Assembly: GCA_964558115.1 (NCBI GenBank) | Contig: CAZLCI010000004.1 | Span: forward strand, 1 to 57,688 | Source of the DNA: UBA3496 sp964558115 | GTDB taxonomy: Bacteria > UBA8248 | Length of the DNA: 57,688 nt | Direction: 5' to 3' | Part shown: one piece after another, positions 16,861-25,287 of the stretch | How the letters are laid out: every line of letters begins with the position of its first letter | How positions within the stretch are numbered: the stretch's first letter is position 1 | The notes under the pieces: generated by a model | What the model was told of the DNA's origin: nothing | What the model saw: only the letters and a program-made list of their open reading frames with translations | Database searches by the model: none | Made by a program: the position numbers and the translations under genes

Positions 16861-18524
16861 GGGGTAGGCTGAAATGATGTCAAAACGTCAACAATTGTAG
16901 GCACATTCGAATCCAAAGCTTTTTTTAGGGAAGGTTTCAATTCGTCTGGTTTTTCAACTCGAAATCCAATACCACCACAAGCATTTGCAATTTCTGCAAA
17001 GTTCGGACTTTGAAAATCACAACCATATGCGGTTCCATAAAGATTGTTTTGTTGTCCAATCATTTGGGAGAAAGCTCCATCATTAAAGATAACAAAAACA
17101 GCGTTAGCACCGTACTCGCATGCAGTAACAAAATCACCAATAGTCATTAAGAAAGCTCCATCTCCTGCAATACCAACGACTTGTCTATCAGGGTGTTCTA
17201 GCTTTGCTACGAAGGCAGTTGGTAAACAAAATGACATCGCATTCCATACTCCAGACTGCATATAAGATTCTGTGTGATTTAGTGGAAAGTAATATCTTCC
17301 CCACATTTGACTATTTCCAACGTCGGTGACGACAATTGCGTCCTTTTTAATAGAATCAACTATTGTCTCTACAATGAATCCTGTGTGTAAAGGAATATTA
17401 TTACGAACTCCTTCAAGATGATTTGTTACTGATTTTTTGAAATCCTCTTTAATTTCAGCTATTTTAGATTTTATATTTTCATTTGTACTTCTATTTTCTT
17501 TTTTCAGTCTTTCAAGTAAAGCAGATAGAAAGAGTTTTGGATCTGCAACAATTTCGTCTTTTTTGGAATAATTTTCATCCTCTTCATTATCAAAGCCAAC
17601 TAAGATATTTTCTTTTTGGGCGTACTTTTTTAAAAAAACAGTTTCCGCAGTGGACGCTCTTAACCCAATTGAAAAAATAAGATCTGTTTCTTCAATTACA
17701 TATCTAAATCTAGGGTCAGTTCTATTATCAATAAAATGTCCTGCAGAAAAAGGGTGATCGTCAGGAATAATACCCATAGAATCTTGAGGATAAACTATAG
17801 GTGCGGAGAGAATTTTTGAAATTTCCTCTAATTCTTTAGTCGCTCTTTTTCTGATCACTCCTTTTCCAGCAGCAATCATTGGGAATTTTGCATTTAAAAG
17901 ACGATTTGCGATTTGTTCTATATCTTCATTAGAAGGTTCGATAACTTCTACAGGCTTTTGTTTATAAGTAGGAAAGGAAATTGGTTTCTCTTGAAGAATA
18001 TGTGGAGAGTAATCAGAAAGTCTAGGGAATTCAATGTGTACTGGTCCTGGTCTCCCACTTTTACTAATTTGAAAAGCTTTTGCCATGATTTCCGGAATAT
18101 CTTCTAACTTTTCGACACGTACACTCCATTTAGTTACATTTTCACACATTTCAACGGTGAATTCTGAATTATCTACTCCATGAAAAGCTTCTCTTGATGC
18201 ATTTAGAGGAACAGCTCCTGTTATATGAATTACTGGAGAGGCAGCACCATAAGCTTGTGCAAGACCTGCAATAGAATTGCAGACTCCAGGACCTGCAGTA
18301 AGTAAGCATACTCCGGGTTCCCCTGTGAGTCTGCCATATGCGTCTGCCATAAGGGTGACGTTAGGTTCCATTTTACAGGTAATCACTTCGATAGAAGGGG
18401 TTTCACGTAGACCATCATAAAAATTAAGAACATGCGAACCAGGCAAACAAAAAATTTTTTTTACATTTTCTTGAACTAAAGCGTGAACAACCGCTTGACC
18501 GGCATGCATTTTTTTTTCTTCCAT
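16851..18524 (-). CDS. Acetolactate-synthase-like thiamine-pyrophosphate enzyme
   Basis: 557-residue TPP enzyme of the IlvB-like superfamily. Domain order is the usual one: N-terminal pyrimidine-binding domain with catalytic Glu in CKMEPNVTLMADAYGRLTG (near residues 50-68), central domain (about 195-340) with RFRYVIEETDLIFSIG, and C-terminal pyrophosphate domain with GDGAFLMTIGDFVTACEYG followed by IFNDGAF. No regulatory subunit (ilvN) is next to it, so catabolic roles (glyoxylate carboligase, sulfoacetaldehyde acetyltransferase, 2-oxoacid decarboxylase types) are as likely as acetolactate synthesis. ATG has AAAGGAAAG about 4 nt upstream. It is divergent from the FAH-family gene across a 210-nt gap. 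Confidence 0.85.
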   Translation of the reverse strand: MEEKKMHAGQAVVHALVQENVKKIFCLPGSHVLNFYDGLRETPSIEVITCKMEPNVTLMADAYGRLTGEPGVCLLTAGPGVCNSIAGLAQAYGAASPVIHITGAVPLNASREAFHGVDNSEFTVEMCENVTKWSVRVEKLEDIPEIMAKAFQISKSGRPGPVHIEFPRLSDYSPHILQEKPISFPTYKQKPVEVIEPSNEDIEQIANRLLNAKFPMIAAGKGVIRKRATKELEEISKILSAPIVYPQDSMGIIPDDHPFSAGHFIDNRTDPRFRYVIEETDLIFSIGLRASTAETVFLKKYAQKENILVGFDNEEDENYSKKDEIVADPKLFLSALLERLKKENRSTNENIKSKIAEIKEDFKKSVTNHLEGVRNNIPLHTGFIVETIVDSIKKDAIVVTDVGNSQMWGRYYFPLNHTESYMQSGVWNAMSFCLPTAFVAKLEHPDRQVVGIAGDGAFLMTIGDFVTACEYGANAVFVIFNDGAFSQMIGQQNNLYGTAYGCDFQSPNFAEIANACGGIGFRVEKPDELKPSLKKALDSNVPTIVDVLTSFQPTPPF

Positions 18525-18604
18525 TACTTTCCTTTCGATGAATTTTGCCTTTTATAAATAATCGAACACCTTCAACGCAATTCAAAAGATATTTATATTT
18601 TGAA

Positions 18605-18641
18605 AAGTGGTAAGTGTTATATATATTACTTGTAAGCACTT
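18605..18641. promoter_or_regulatory. Imperfect palindrome in a divergent promoter region (possible operator)
   Basis: Outer arms AAGTG (18605-18609) and CACTT (18637-18641), inner arms AAGT (18612-18615) and ACTT (18628-18631), AT-rich centre. It sits between the divergent TPP-enzyme and FAH-family genes. The dyad symmetry and location fit a repressor site shared by the two units, but the match is imperfect and no regulator gene lies beside it. Confidence 0.3.
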
Positions 18642-18734
18642 TATAAAACTACCTACTATAAAGGAATTTTTTCTTTCATTATAAGTTTAGGTTAAAGGCA
18701 TATCTATGATCTTTAAAAAATAATAGGTGAAAAA

Positions 18735-19655
18735 ATGAAAATACTTCGTTTTGGCAAAGATAGGATTGGAATTATCAAGAATGAAAATTTTGTTGTTGAT
18801 GTTAGTGAAATAATTAAAGATCGTGAAATTAAAGGAGAACAAACTGTTATCGAAGAAGTCATTTCTAATTATGACAATTTGAAGGAAGAAATTGAGAATC
18901 TTGTAAATAAAAATGAAGGGAAACCACTTGATCAAATAGATATTCTTGCCCCAGTTCCCAGGCCGAGTAAATGTATTGGTGCGTTTCTAAATTATCTGGA
19001 TTTAGGAAGAACTGTTGAGATGCTTCCATTGGAATTTTTTTATAAAGACAATACTTTGCTCGGGCCAGGCGGAACTATAAAATTAGTTGATATTCCTGAG
19101 GTAACTGAATTTCAACCTGAAGCTGAATTAGCATTTATTGTGAAAAAAAATGCTAAAGATATAAATGTTGAAGATGCGATGGATTATGTTTTTGGATATG
19201 TTCCGTTTTTTGATATTTCAGTGCGTGGAATTACACGTTACACTCGTTTCTTGACAAAAGGTCAAGCCACCCATGGACCTTGTGGTCCTTGGATTGCTAC
19301 TAAAGATGAGATTCCTAATCCGCATAAACTGAACGTGAAATCCTGGGTTAATGGTCAAATTGCTCAAGATTATAGTACAGAGCATATGGCACATAAGATT
19401 CCAGATTTAGTAGCATGGGCGAGCCGTTTTGTTGAATTGAGAACCGGTGATGTGATTGCTACAGGAACATATCATGAAGGCAGGAAGCCAATAGTTGATG
19501 GAGATTTTTTGGAAATTGAAATTGAAGGTATTGGCAAAACTGGATTTCATGCGCAAGGCTTTAAATCAAAAATTGATTCTTCGAATTCTGAACCTAGTGC
19601 TAGTCCTGCACCTGCGCCGGGAGTTAAAGATTCTTCAAAAATAACAAAGATTTGA
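18735..19655 (+). CDS. Fumarylacetoacetate hydrolase (FAH) family protein
   Basis: 306 residues. The N-terminal part (1-75) is the short FAH leader domain; the catalytic core starts at ILAPVPRPSKCIGAFLNY. The metal-binding acidic pattern is FQPEAELAFIVKKNAKD, and the core continues with FGYVPFFDISVRG, PCGPWIATKDEIPNP and GDVIATGTYHEG, all typical of hydratase/hydrolase members acting on 2-oxo acids or acylpyruvates. The last 25 residues are a low-complexity Ser/Pro/Ala tail (SEPSASPAPAPG) not expected in the family. ATG has AGGTGAAAA upstream. It starts the plus-strand cluster with a Baeyer-Villiger-type monooxygenase, which suggests ring or ketone breakdown. Confidence 0.87.
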   Translation: MKILRFGKDRIGIIKNENFVVDVSEIIKDREIKGEQTVIEEVISNYDNLKEEIENLVNKNEGKPLDQIDILAPVPRPSKCIGAFLNYLDLGRTVEMLPLEFFYKDNTLLGPGGTIKLVDIPEVTEFQPEAELAFIVKKNAKDINVEDAMDYVFGYVPFFDISVRGITRYTRFLTKGQATHGPCGPWIATKDEIPNPHKLNVKSWVNGQIAQDYSTEHMAHKIPDLVAWASRFVELRTGDVIATGTYHEGRKPIVDGDFLEIEIEGIGKTGFHAQGFKSKIDSSNSEPSASPAPAPGVKDSSKITKI

Positions 19656-19693
19656 CAAACTGAAATTTCTATATAAAACGAGGACCCGATCTG

Positions 19694-21298
19694 TTGGATA
19701 AAAAAAATATTTACCTTAGTTTTGATGTTGCTATTGTGGGAGCTGGTTTTTCCGGGTTGTCTCTACTTTATCATTTAAGAAAAAAAGGTTTTACTGCCAG
19801 GGTGGTAGATATCGCCAAAGATGTTGGTGGTACTTGGTATTGGAACCGGTATCCAGGGGCAAGATGTGATACCGAAAGTATGCAGTATTCCTATAGTTTT
19901 TCAGACGAACTTCAACAAGAATGGAACTGGTCTGAGAGATATGCAACCCAAGCAGAAATCTTGGAGTATATTAATCATGTAACTTCACGTTTTGATTTAC
20001 GAAAAGATATTTCTTTTGGTACTAGAGTTACAAGAGCATCTTTTAGGGAAGAATTGAGCCAATGGTTTATAGAAACGGATAGAGATCTGCAAATCAAGTC
20101 AAATTTTCTAGTGATGGCAACAGGATGTCTCTCTTCCCCTTTTTATCCCAAAATAAAAGGTCTTGAAAATTTCAAGGGTTCTATATGCCATACAGGACGT
20201 TGGCCGCACAGTAATGTTGAATTTAAAGGAAAGAAGGTCGGCGTTATAGGTACAGGTTCTTCGGCAATCCAATCCATCCCAGTCATATCAAAAAATGCGG
20301 AGCATATTTATGTTTTTCAGAGGACTGCAAATTTTGCAATACCTGCTCATAATGGACCTATTCCTCAGGAGAAAGTAAATCATGTGAAAAGTATCTATCC
20401 TGAGATTAGAAAAAAAGCAAAAGAGTTGTACGCTGGTTTTTACCAAACCTATAATGACAAATCTGCTTTAGAGGTATCTGAGGAAGAGAGAAATGAAGAA
20501 TATGAAAGACGTTGGCAGCATGGAGGACTGCCTTTTTTTGGTGCATTCACTGATTTGACTTTTGATGAAAATGCGAATGAAACTGCTGCAGAGTTTGTTC
20601 GATCTAAGATTAGGGAAATAGTAAAAGATCCTATTAAAGCTAAGAAATTATCACCTCAAACTGTTATTGGTTGTAAAAGGTTATGTGTAGATACGGATTA
20701 CTATGCAACTTTTAATCGTGAGAATGTCTCTTTAATTGATATTAAAGAGAGTCCAATTGAAAAGATTACTGAAAGAGGGGTTATAGTTTCCGATCAATTG
20801 TATGAAATTGATTTGCTTGTTTTGGCCACAGGCTTTGATGCAATGACGGGATCAATTCTAAAGATAGATATTCGTGGGAGAGGTGAAAGGTCTATACAAG
20901 AGAAGTGGAGTGAAGGTCCTAAAACATTTCTTGGTCTAATGACTGAAGGGTTTCCTAATTTTTTTATGATTACTGGACCTCAAAGTCCATCTGTTTTAAC
21001 AAATATGTTAACTAGCATAGAGCAACATATTGATTGGATATGTGATTGCCTTATCTTCTTAAGAGAACAAAAAATAAAAAAGATTGAACCCAAAAAAGAA
21101 ATCGAAGATAACTGGGTTCAACATTGTAATACATTGGCTTCGGAAACACTTCGTTATAAATGTACTTCTTGGTATCTCGGCGTGAATATTCCTGGAAAAC
21201 CTAGAATTTTTATGCCTTATGTGGGTGGATTTCCTATGTATAAAGAAAAATGTGATGGTGAAGCCCTAAATGGGTATCATAGTTTTAAATTATCATAG
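19694..21298 (+). CDS. Baeyer-Villiger-type flavin monooxygenase
   Basis: FAD/NADPH-dependent class B monooxygenase, 534 residues, predicted to insert oxygen next to a ketone. FAD site VAIVGAGFSGLSLL (residues 12-25), the Baeyer-Villiger fingerprint FKGSICHTGRWP (160-171; F-x-G-x-x-x-H-x-x-x-W-P), NADPH site KVGVIGTGSSAIQ (181-193) and the late ATG motif LVLATGFDAMTG are all present, as is GGTWYWNRYPGARCD typical of cyclohexanone-monooxygenase-like proteins. Start TTG 19694 with GAGGA about 8 nt upstream. The following alpha/beta hydrolase could hydrolyse the ester or lactone formed. Confidence 0.9.
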   Translation: MDKKNIYLSFDVAIVGAGFSGLSLLYHLRKKGFTARVVDIAKDVGGTWYWNRYPGARCDTESMQYSYSFSDELQQEWNWSERYATQAEILEYINHVTSRFDLRKDISFGTRVTRASFREELSQWFIETDRDLQIKSNFLVMATGCLSSPFYPKIKGLENFKGSICHTGRWPHSNVEFKGKKVGVIGTGSSAIQSIPVISKNAEHIYVFQRTANFAIPAHNGPIPQEKVNHVKSIYPEIRKKAKELYAGFYQTYNDKSALEVSEEERNEEYERRWQHGGLPFFGAFTDLTFDENANETAAEFVRSKIREIVKDPIKAKKLSPQTVIGCKRLCVDTDYYATFNRENVSLIDIKESPIEKITERGVIVSDQLYEIDLLVLATGFDAMTGSILKIDIRGRGERSIQEKWSEGPKTFLGLMTEGFPNFFMITGPQSPSVLTNMLTSIEQHIDWICDCLIFLREQKIKKIEPKKEIEDNWVQHCNTLASETLRYKCTSWYLGVNIPGKPRIFMPYVGGFPMYKEKCDGEALNGYHSFKLS

Positions 21299-21346
21299 GA
21301 TTTATTTTATTCGGGTTTTTAAAATATATTATCTTGGAGTTAAATC

Positions 21347-22480
21347 TTGAATTCGAAGACAGGTTGGTATACATATTTCCCTTCAGATCTAAGATGGTCA
21401 CGTTCAATTTGCTGGATGATTTCTTGTGCTAGATGGGGAGGTTCGGAAATTGGAGAAGTAGACCAAGTGTGTCGTCGGTTATCACAAAATATTGGGAACG
21501 ATACTCATTGGTTACGTGAATGGTCAAGAATGGGAGAAAAAATTTTTATTCTTGCAAAAAGTGAGGAAAAGAAAGGTCATTCTCTTACTGCAGCCTCACA
21601 CTATCTTAGAGCCTGTTACTATTTCCAAATGGGAGAAAGATTAGTTTCTCCTAAAACTGAAAAGTCTATGTCAATTTATAAGAAATCTATAGATTCCTTT
21701 AAAAATTATTACAAATTAGTTGACCGTCCTATAATACAAAAAGTAGAAGTACCATATAAAAGAAAAAAATTACCTGCATATTTTGTGCAAGCAGAAAATA
21801 CGAAGAAAACAAAATGCCCTACAGTAGTTTTTTTTGATGGCAGGGATGTAACGAAAGAGATCCAATTTATCTGTGGTGTAAAAGATATGGTACGGAGAGG
21901 GATGAATTGTCTAATACTCGATGGCCCTGGAACTGGAGAATCAGTTCGTTTCAGAAAGCTTTATTTGCGTCATAATTATGAATTAGCCGGAAGTGCAGCT
22001 TTTGACTATCTTGAAACAAGAAAAGATGTCAATACAAAAAAAGTTGGTGTTCTTGGAATAAGTCTTGGAGGATTTTATGCTTCTAGAGTTGCGAGTTTTG
22101 AGCATCGATATAAAGCTTGTGTCGCTTGGGGTGCGAATTGGGAGTATCAAAAAACTTGGAAAATAAGAGGAGTTCCTGCTCACTCTTATATGGAAATTAT
22201 GAATGTGAAAACTGAAGAAGAAATGCAAACAGAATTTGAGAAATTTTCATTAAAAGGGGTTGTCGATAAGATGAAGTGCTCTTTTCTTCTTACTCATGGA
22301 GCTAATGATAATATGGTTCCGATGAGAGAGGCTCTGGCTCATTTTAGGGCTGTCGGGTCTAGAGATAAAACATTTCGTGTTTTTTCTAAAAAGGAAGGTG
22401 GTGCAGAGCACTGTCAACTAGATAATATGACATTAGGTACTAGCTATATTTTTGATTGGTTACAAACTAAGTTGAAATAA
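21347..22480 (+). CDS. Alpha/beta hydrolase with N-terminal helical cap (2,6-dihydroxypseudooxynicotine-hydrolase-like)
   Basis: 377 residues. An N-terminal helical region (1-125; WARMGEKI-like and HYLRACYYFQMGE) precedes the hydrolase core, an arrangement known in C-C hydrolases related to 2,6-dihydroxypseudooxynicotine hydrolase and in acyl-peptidase-like esterases. LDGPGTGES is the oxyanion-side strand, GISLGGFYASR carries the nucleophile Ser239, THGANDNMVP carries the acid and AEHCQ the His. Start TTG 21347 with GGAG about 9 nt upstream. It follows the Baeyer-Villiger enzyme by 48 nt and precedes the UGA-containing OsmC gene by 19 nt, so the genes are probably one operon. Confidence 0.83.
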   Translation: MNSKTGWYTYFPSDLRWSRSICWMISCARWGGSEIGEVDQVCRRLSQNIGNDTHWLREWSRMGEKIFILAKSEEKKGHSLTAASHYLRACYYFQMGERLVSPKTEKSMSIYKKSIDSFKNYYKLVDRPIIQKVEVPYKRKKLPAYFVQAENTKKTKCPTVVFFDGRDVTKEIQFICGVKDMVRRGMNCLILDGPGTGESVRFRKLYLRHNYELAGSAAFDYLETRKDVNTKKVGVLGISLGGFYASRVASFEHRYKACVAWGANWEYQKTWKIRGVPAHSYMEIMNVKTEEEMQTEFEKFSLKGVVDKMKCSFLLTHGANDNMVPMREALAHFRAVGSRDKTFRVFSKKEGGAEHCQLDNMTLGTSYIFDWLQTKLK

Positions 22481-22499
22481 TTTCATAAGGGAGATAACA

Positions 22500-23057
22500 A
22501 TGGAAAAGCCTATCGATGGGTTCGAAACGTCTAGTGAAATTGGAAAACGTGTTATTGATCAACCAGAACTTCCCTCACAAGGTTTAGCTACAGATTCTGA
22601 AGTTTTTACTGAAGTTGTTGAAGGTCAGATTCAACTAAAAAAAGGGACCGTTAGACATTTTGAGGTTTTTTGTGATGAACAAGAAAGAATAGGTGGGACT
22701 GATAAATATCCATCTCCAATGTCCTATATGGCAATGGGAACTGGTTTCTGACTTCTAACCCAAGTTGCGCGGTACGCGCATATGATGAAAATTGATATTG
22801 AGAAGGCAAGTGTGAAGGTTAGGTTTCGTAAATTGTTAGGAGGTTCTGTATTAAAGGGTACAGTTTTTAATAAGTGGCAAGGAGTAGATACGCATTTAAT
22901 AGTAGAATCAAAAGCTCCAAAAGATAAAATTGCACACCTAATTCGAAATGCAAAAAATGGTTGCTTTGCAGAAGGGCTAATAGTGCAGTCCGTACCATTG
23001 ACAAGCACTATTGAGTTAAATGGGGAAAAACTAGATTTGGAAGGAATAACAGATTAG
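22500..23057 (+). CDS. OsmC-family thiol/selenol peroxidase-like protein with in-frame UGA (predicted selenoprotein)
   Basis: One continuous frame of 186 codons interrupted only by TGA at 22749-22751 (residue 84). Before it is SPMSYMAMGTGF, the 'SPxexllaalggC' helix of OsmC; after it LLTQVARYAHMMKIDIEKAS continues the same helix and the following strand. The UGA therefore stands exactly where the family has its first redox cysteine. The second, resolving cysteine is present (NAKNGCFAEG, Cys155), as is the C-terminal strand. Total 185 residues, normal for a slightly extended OsmC protein. ATG 22500 has AAGGGAG 7 nt upstream. A GC-rich hairpin 15 nt after the UGA fits a SECIS. OsmC proteins reduce organic hydroperoxides. 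An ordinary stop followed by an unlinked fragment is the alternative, but the matching frame and motif argue against it. Confidence 0.88.
22766..22780 (+). promoter_or_regulatory. Candidate bacterial SECIS element of the OsmC-family gene
   Basis: Inside the coding sequence, TGCGCG (22766-22771), loop GTA (22772-22774), CGCGCA (22775-22780): a perfect 6-bp all-but-one G-C stem in otherwise AT-rich DNA. Twenty nucleotides separate the UGA from the loop, and the loop starts with GU. Both features agree with the known form of bacterial SECIS hairpins bound by SelB. Confidence 0.75.
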
Positions 23058-23116
23058 TTTTGAAGATGGTTAACTTTGTTTTTTGATTTCTTAATTTTGC
23101 ATACTTGGGATTCATT

Positions 23117-23941
23117 ATGATAAAGACTCCGCATTTGATTTATGGGACCGCTTGGAAGGAAGAGGCTACGGAAGAACTTGTCTTATCTGCAATTAAAACA
23201 GGATATCGTAATTTTGATACTGCAAATCAGAGAAGACATTATGTTGAAATTGCTGTTGGCGATGCCCTTTCGGAGGCATATAAAAATGGTATGGAGAGAG
23301 AAGAATTTTTTTTGCAAACCAAATATACTTTTCCTGCGGGTCAGGACGAGAGACTGCCCTATGATTTAAATGCGGACTATGATGTTCAGGTTCGACAATC
23401 ATTCGAGAGTTCTCTAGAACACTTACAAACAACTTTTGTTGACTCTTATCTTTTACATGGTCCGTCTCAGCGTTTTGGTCTTGACGAATCCGATTTGATG
23501 GTTTGGGCTGAGATGGAATCTATTTTTAAAGACGGATTAACCAGAAGTTTAGGGGTAAGTAATGTAAATATTGAACAACTAAAACTTTTATACGAAGAGT
23601 CTAAAATAAAACCGACATTCGTACAAAATCGTTGTTTTGCACAAATGGGTTGGGACTGGGAAGTGAGAAAATTTTGCAGAGAAAACGAGATTTTGTATCA
23701 AGGATTCTCATTACTTACAGCTAACCATTTCGTTTTAACAACTCTAAAAGAAATTTCGGAAAGGATAAATAAAACTCCTGCTCAAATAATTTTTCGATTT
23801 GCAATTTATATTGGGATTGTTCCTCTCACGGGTACGACAAATATGTTGCATATGGAAGAAGATATTTCTCTAGATTTTGAACTTGAAAATTCTGAAATCG
23901 ATTTCATAGAAAAAGTTGGAATTGAATTTCGGCAAAGATAA
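23117..23941 (+). CDS. Aldo/keto reductase
   Basis: NADPH-dependent carbonyl reductase, 274 residues from ATG 23117 (TTG 23105 in the same frame lacks a ribosome-binding site; GGGA lies 7 nt before the ATG). The tetrad is visible: Asp34 (RNFDTANQ), Tyr42 (RRHYVE), Lys69 (FLQTKYTF) and His114 (YLLHGP). The DTANQRRHY form is typical of a subgroup where the tyrosine lies in a KHY/RHY context. LGVSNVN and PLTGTTNMLHMEED are usual late AKR motifs; the last is the NADPH phosphate-binding region. Last plus-strand gene of the BVMO cluster; convergent with the EamA transporter. Confidence 0.87.
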   Translation: MIKTPHLIYGTAWKEEATEELVLSAIKTGYRNFDTANQRRHYVEIAVGDALSEAYKNGMEREEFFLQTKYTFPAGQDERLPYDLNADYDVQVRQSFESSLEHLQTTFVDSYLLHGPSQRFGLDESDLMVWAEMESIFKDGLTRSLGVSNVNIEQLKLLYEESKIKPTFVQNRCFAQMGWDWEVRKFCRENEILYQGFSLLTANHFVLTTLKEISERINKTPAQIIFRFAIYIGIVPLTGTTNMLHMEEDISLDFELENSEIDFIEKVGIEFRQR

Positions 23942-23958
23942 AATCTTGTTAATTAACA

Positions 23959-24831
23959 TTACCATTTTAGGTTTACTAACAATGCTCCTCCAACGGTCAT
24001 TAGACATCCTGTAGGTATCTTCCAAGTGAGTTTTTCAAATTTTCTTACTAGAAAAAATGCCATGGTTACTGTGAAAATAGGTGAAGTTTGGATTATAGGA
24101 AGCATACGATATACTTCTCCAAGTTTCATTGCTTTCGTATAACAAAAAAACCCACATGCCATTAATAGACCAGCGAGTAAAAAAGGTCGAAAGCTTTTTT
24201 TGATATTGACTTCCGAAAAACTTTTGGTAGTGAGAATAGTGTAGATCCCTACAATTGATAGACCAATAATCGTACCAATTGTAGTTCCAACGGTAGTGTC
24301 TGGGAATGATTGCAGACCCTTTCTCCAAAATACTGCAGCAAATGATGATACAATTGCTGCGGCGATTGGCCAAAGAATTTGAATTTTTTTGTATCCTCCG
24401 TCAGTTTTCTCAAAAGTGATAAGAGTAATCCCAGAGAAAACAAATGCGATGCCAACTAAATTTTTCCAGGTTGGTTCCTCTGACAAAATTAAAATTCCTA
24501 GAAGAGTTCCAAGAATTGGAGAACTTCCTTTGATTGGAGCAGCGCGAGCGACACCTATTTTAGAAATTCCAGTGAGATAGAATATAAAGAAGAGACCCGG
24601 ATTACATACACCTGCAAAAATTATCCATAGATAATGTATTCCAAGATTAGGAAATGTAGATTGAGAGAAAATAATAAATACAATCAAAATAAATAAAGTA
24701 CTTGCTAAAACAATAGTAGAACCTATAAATGCATTTGTGTGCTGAAGACCGGAGCGAATTGCCATATCACAAAGCGCATAAGAAAAAGACGCAGAAAGAG
24801 CAAATAAAAATGCTAAGTCAATAATTAACAA
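23959..24831 (-). CDS. EamA/DMT-family transporter
   Basis: 290 residues, about ten membrane segments, two EamA repeats: APIKGSSPILGTLLGILILSEEPTW and IIQTSPIFTVTMAFFLVRKFEKLTW. Start TTG 24831 with AAAGGTC about 10 nt upstream. It is distinct from the transporter at 15917. Substrate is unknown. The gene lies downstream of an unrecognised small protein and an SDR on the same strand. Confidence 0.85.
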   Translation of the reverse strand: MLIIDLAFLFALSASFSYALCDMAIRSGLQHTNAFIGSTIVLASTLFILIVFIIFSQSTFPNLGIHYLWIIFAGVCNPGLFFIFYLTGISKIGVARAAPIKGSSPILGTLLGILILSEEPTWKNLVGIAFVFSGITLITFEKTDGGYKKIQILWPIAAAIVSSFAAVFWRKGLQSFPDTTVGTTIGTIIGLSIVGIYTILTTKSFSEVNIKKSFRPFLLAGLLMACGFFCYTKAMKLGEVYRMLPIIQTSPIFTVTMAFFLVRKFEKLTWKIPTGCLMTVGGALLVNLKW

Positions 24832-24891
24832 TTTGTCTGACCTTTCTTAAGAATTTTTGTAGTTTATGAAAAGAGATCAAAGTAAGGTTTT

Positions 24892-25254
24892 CTATAATAA
24901 AATATCTTCTTCGTTTAGAAGAATAAGATATGGCTCTCCATATTGTCCTTTTTCTGAAATAGCCCAATTTGATTGATCTGTTTTAAGTTTGAAACGAACC
25001 CCCCAGTCTCCGCCATAAATGAGGTGAGAACTTCCTTGTCCAGAATCTGAAACAGGCGTATAGAGAGCGGAACAAGGAGAGCCATTTTCTTTACTAGACC
25101 ATCCTGTAATCTGATATATTCCATCTGGATAATCAGGCAACTCCAAACGGATATAGTTTATTAGAACAGGTTCCTTTTTTATCTCATAAAGGTGTCCGGG
25201 CATATAAGTACAATTTTGATTTTCTTCAACTTCTAAGTATAAATTTTGTGTCAA
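24892..25254 (-). CDS. Hypothetical protein, 120 residues
   Basis: I do not recognise this family. The protein is acidic, soluble, without signal peptide or membrane segment, and rich in aromatic and Gly/Ser residues (GIYQITGWSSKENGSPCS, YGGDWGVRFKLKTDQSNWAI). The predicted pattern is mostly short beta strands, so a small beta-barrel or cupin-like domain is possible. Start TTG 25254 with AGGAT about 7 nt upstream, stop TAG. It lies 33 nt downstream of the SDR gene, so probably co-transcribed with it. Codon usage resembles the neighbours. Confidence 0.65.
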   Translation of the reverse strand: MTQNLYLEVEENQNCTYMPGHLYEIKKEPVLINYIRLELPDYPDGIYQITGWSSKENGSPCSALYTPVSDSGQGSSHLIYGGDWGVRFKLKTDQSNWAISEKGQYGEPYLILLNEEDILL

Positions 25255-25287
25255 TTTTTTATCCTGATTTAACGTTTTTTTTGGGAT

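Noticed and set aside
22519..22530. GGTTCGAA-like tRNA T-loop motif
   Set aside because: It lies within the OsmC-family coding region and has no cloverleaf around it.
22782..23057. Separate small gene starting at ATG 22782
   Set aside because: It is the in-frame continuation of the OsmC-family gene after UGA 22749-22751; it has no ribosome-binding site of its own and lacks the first half of the domain.
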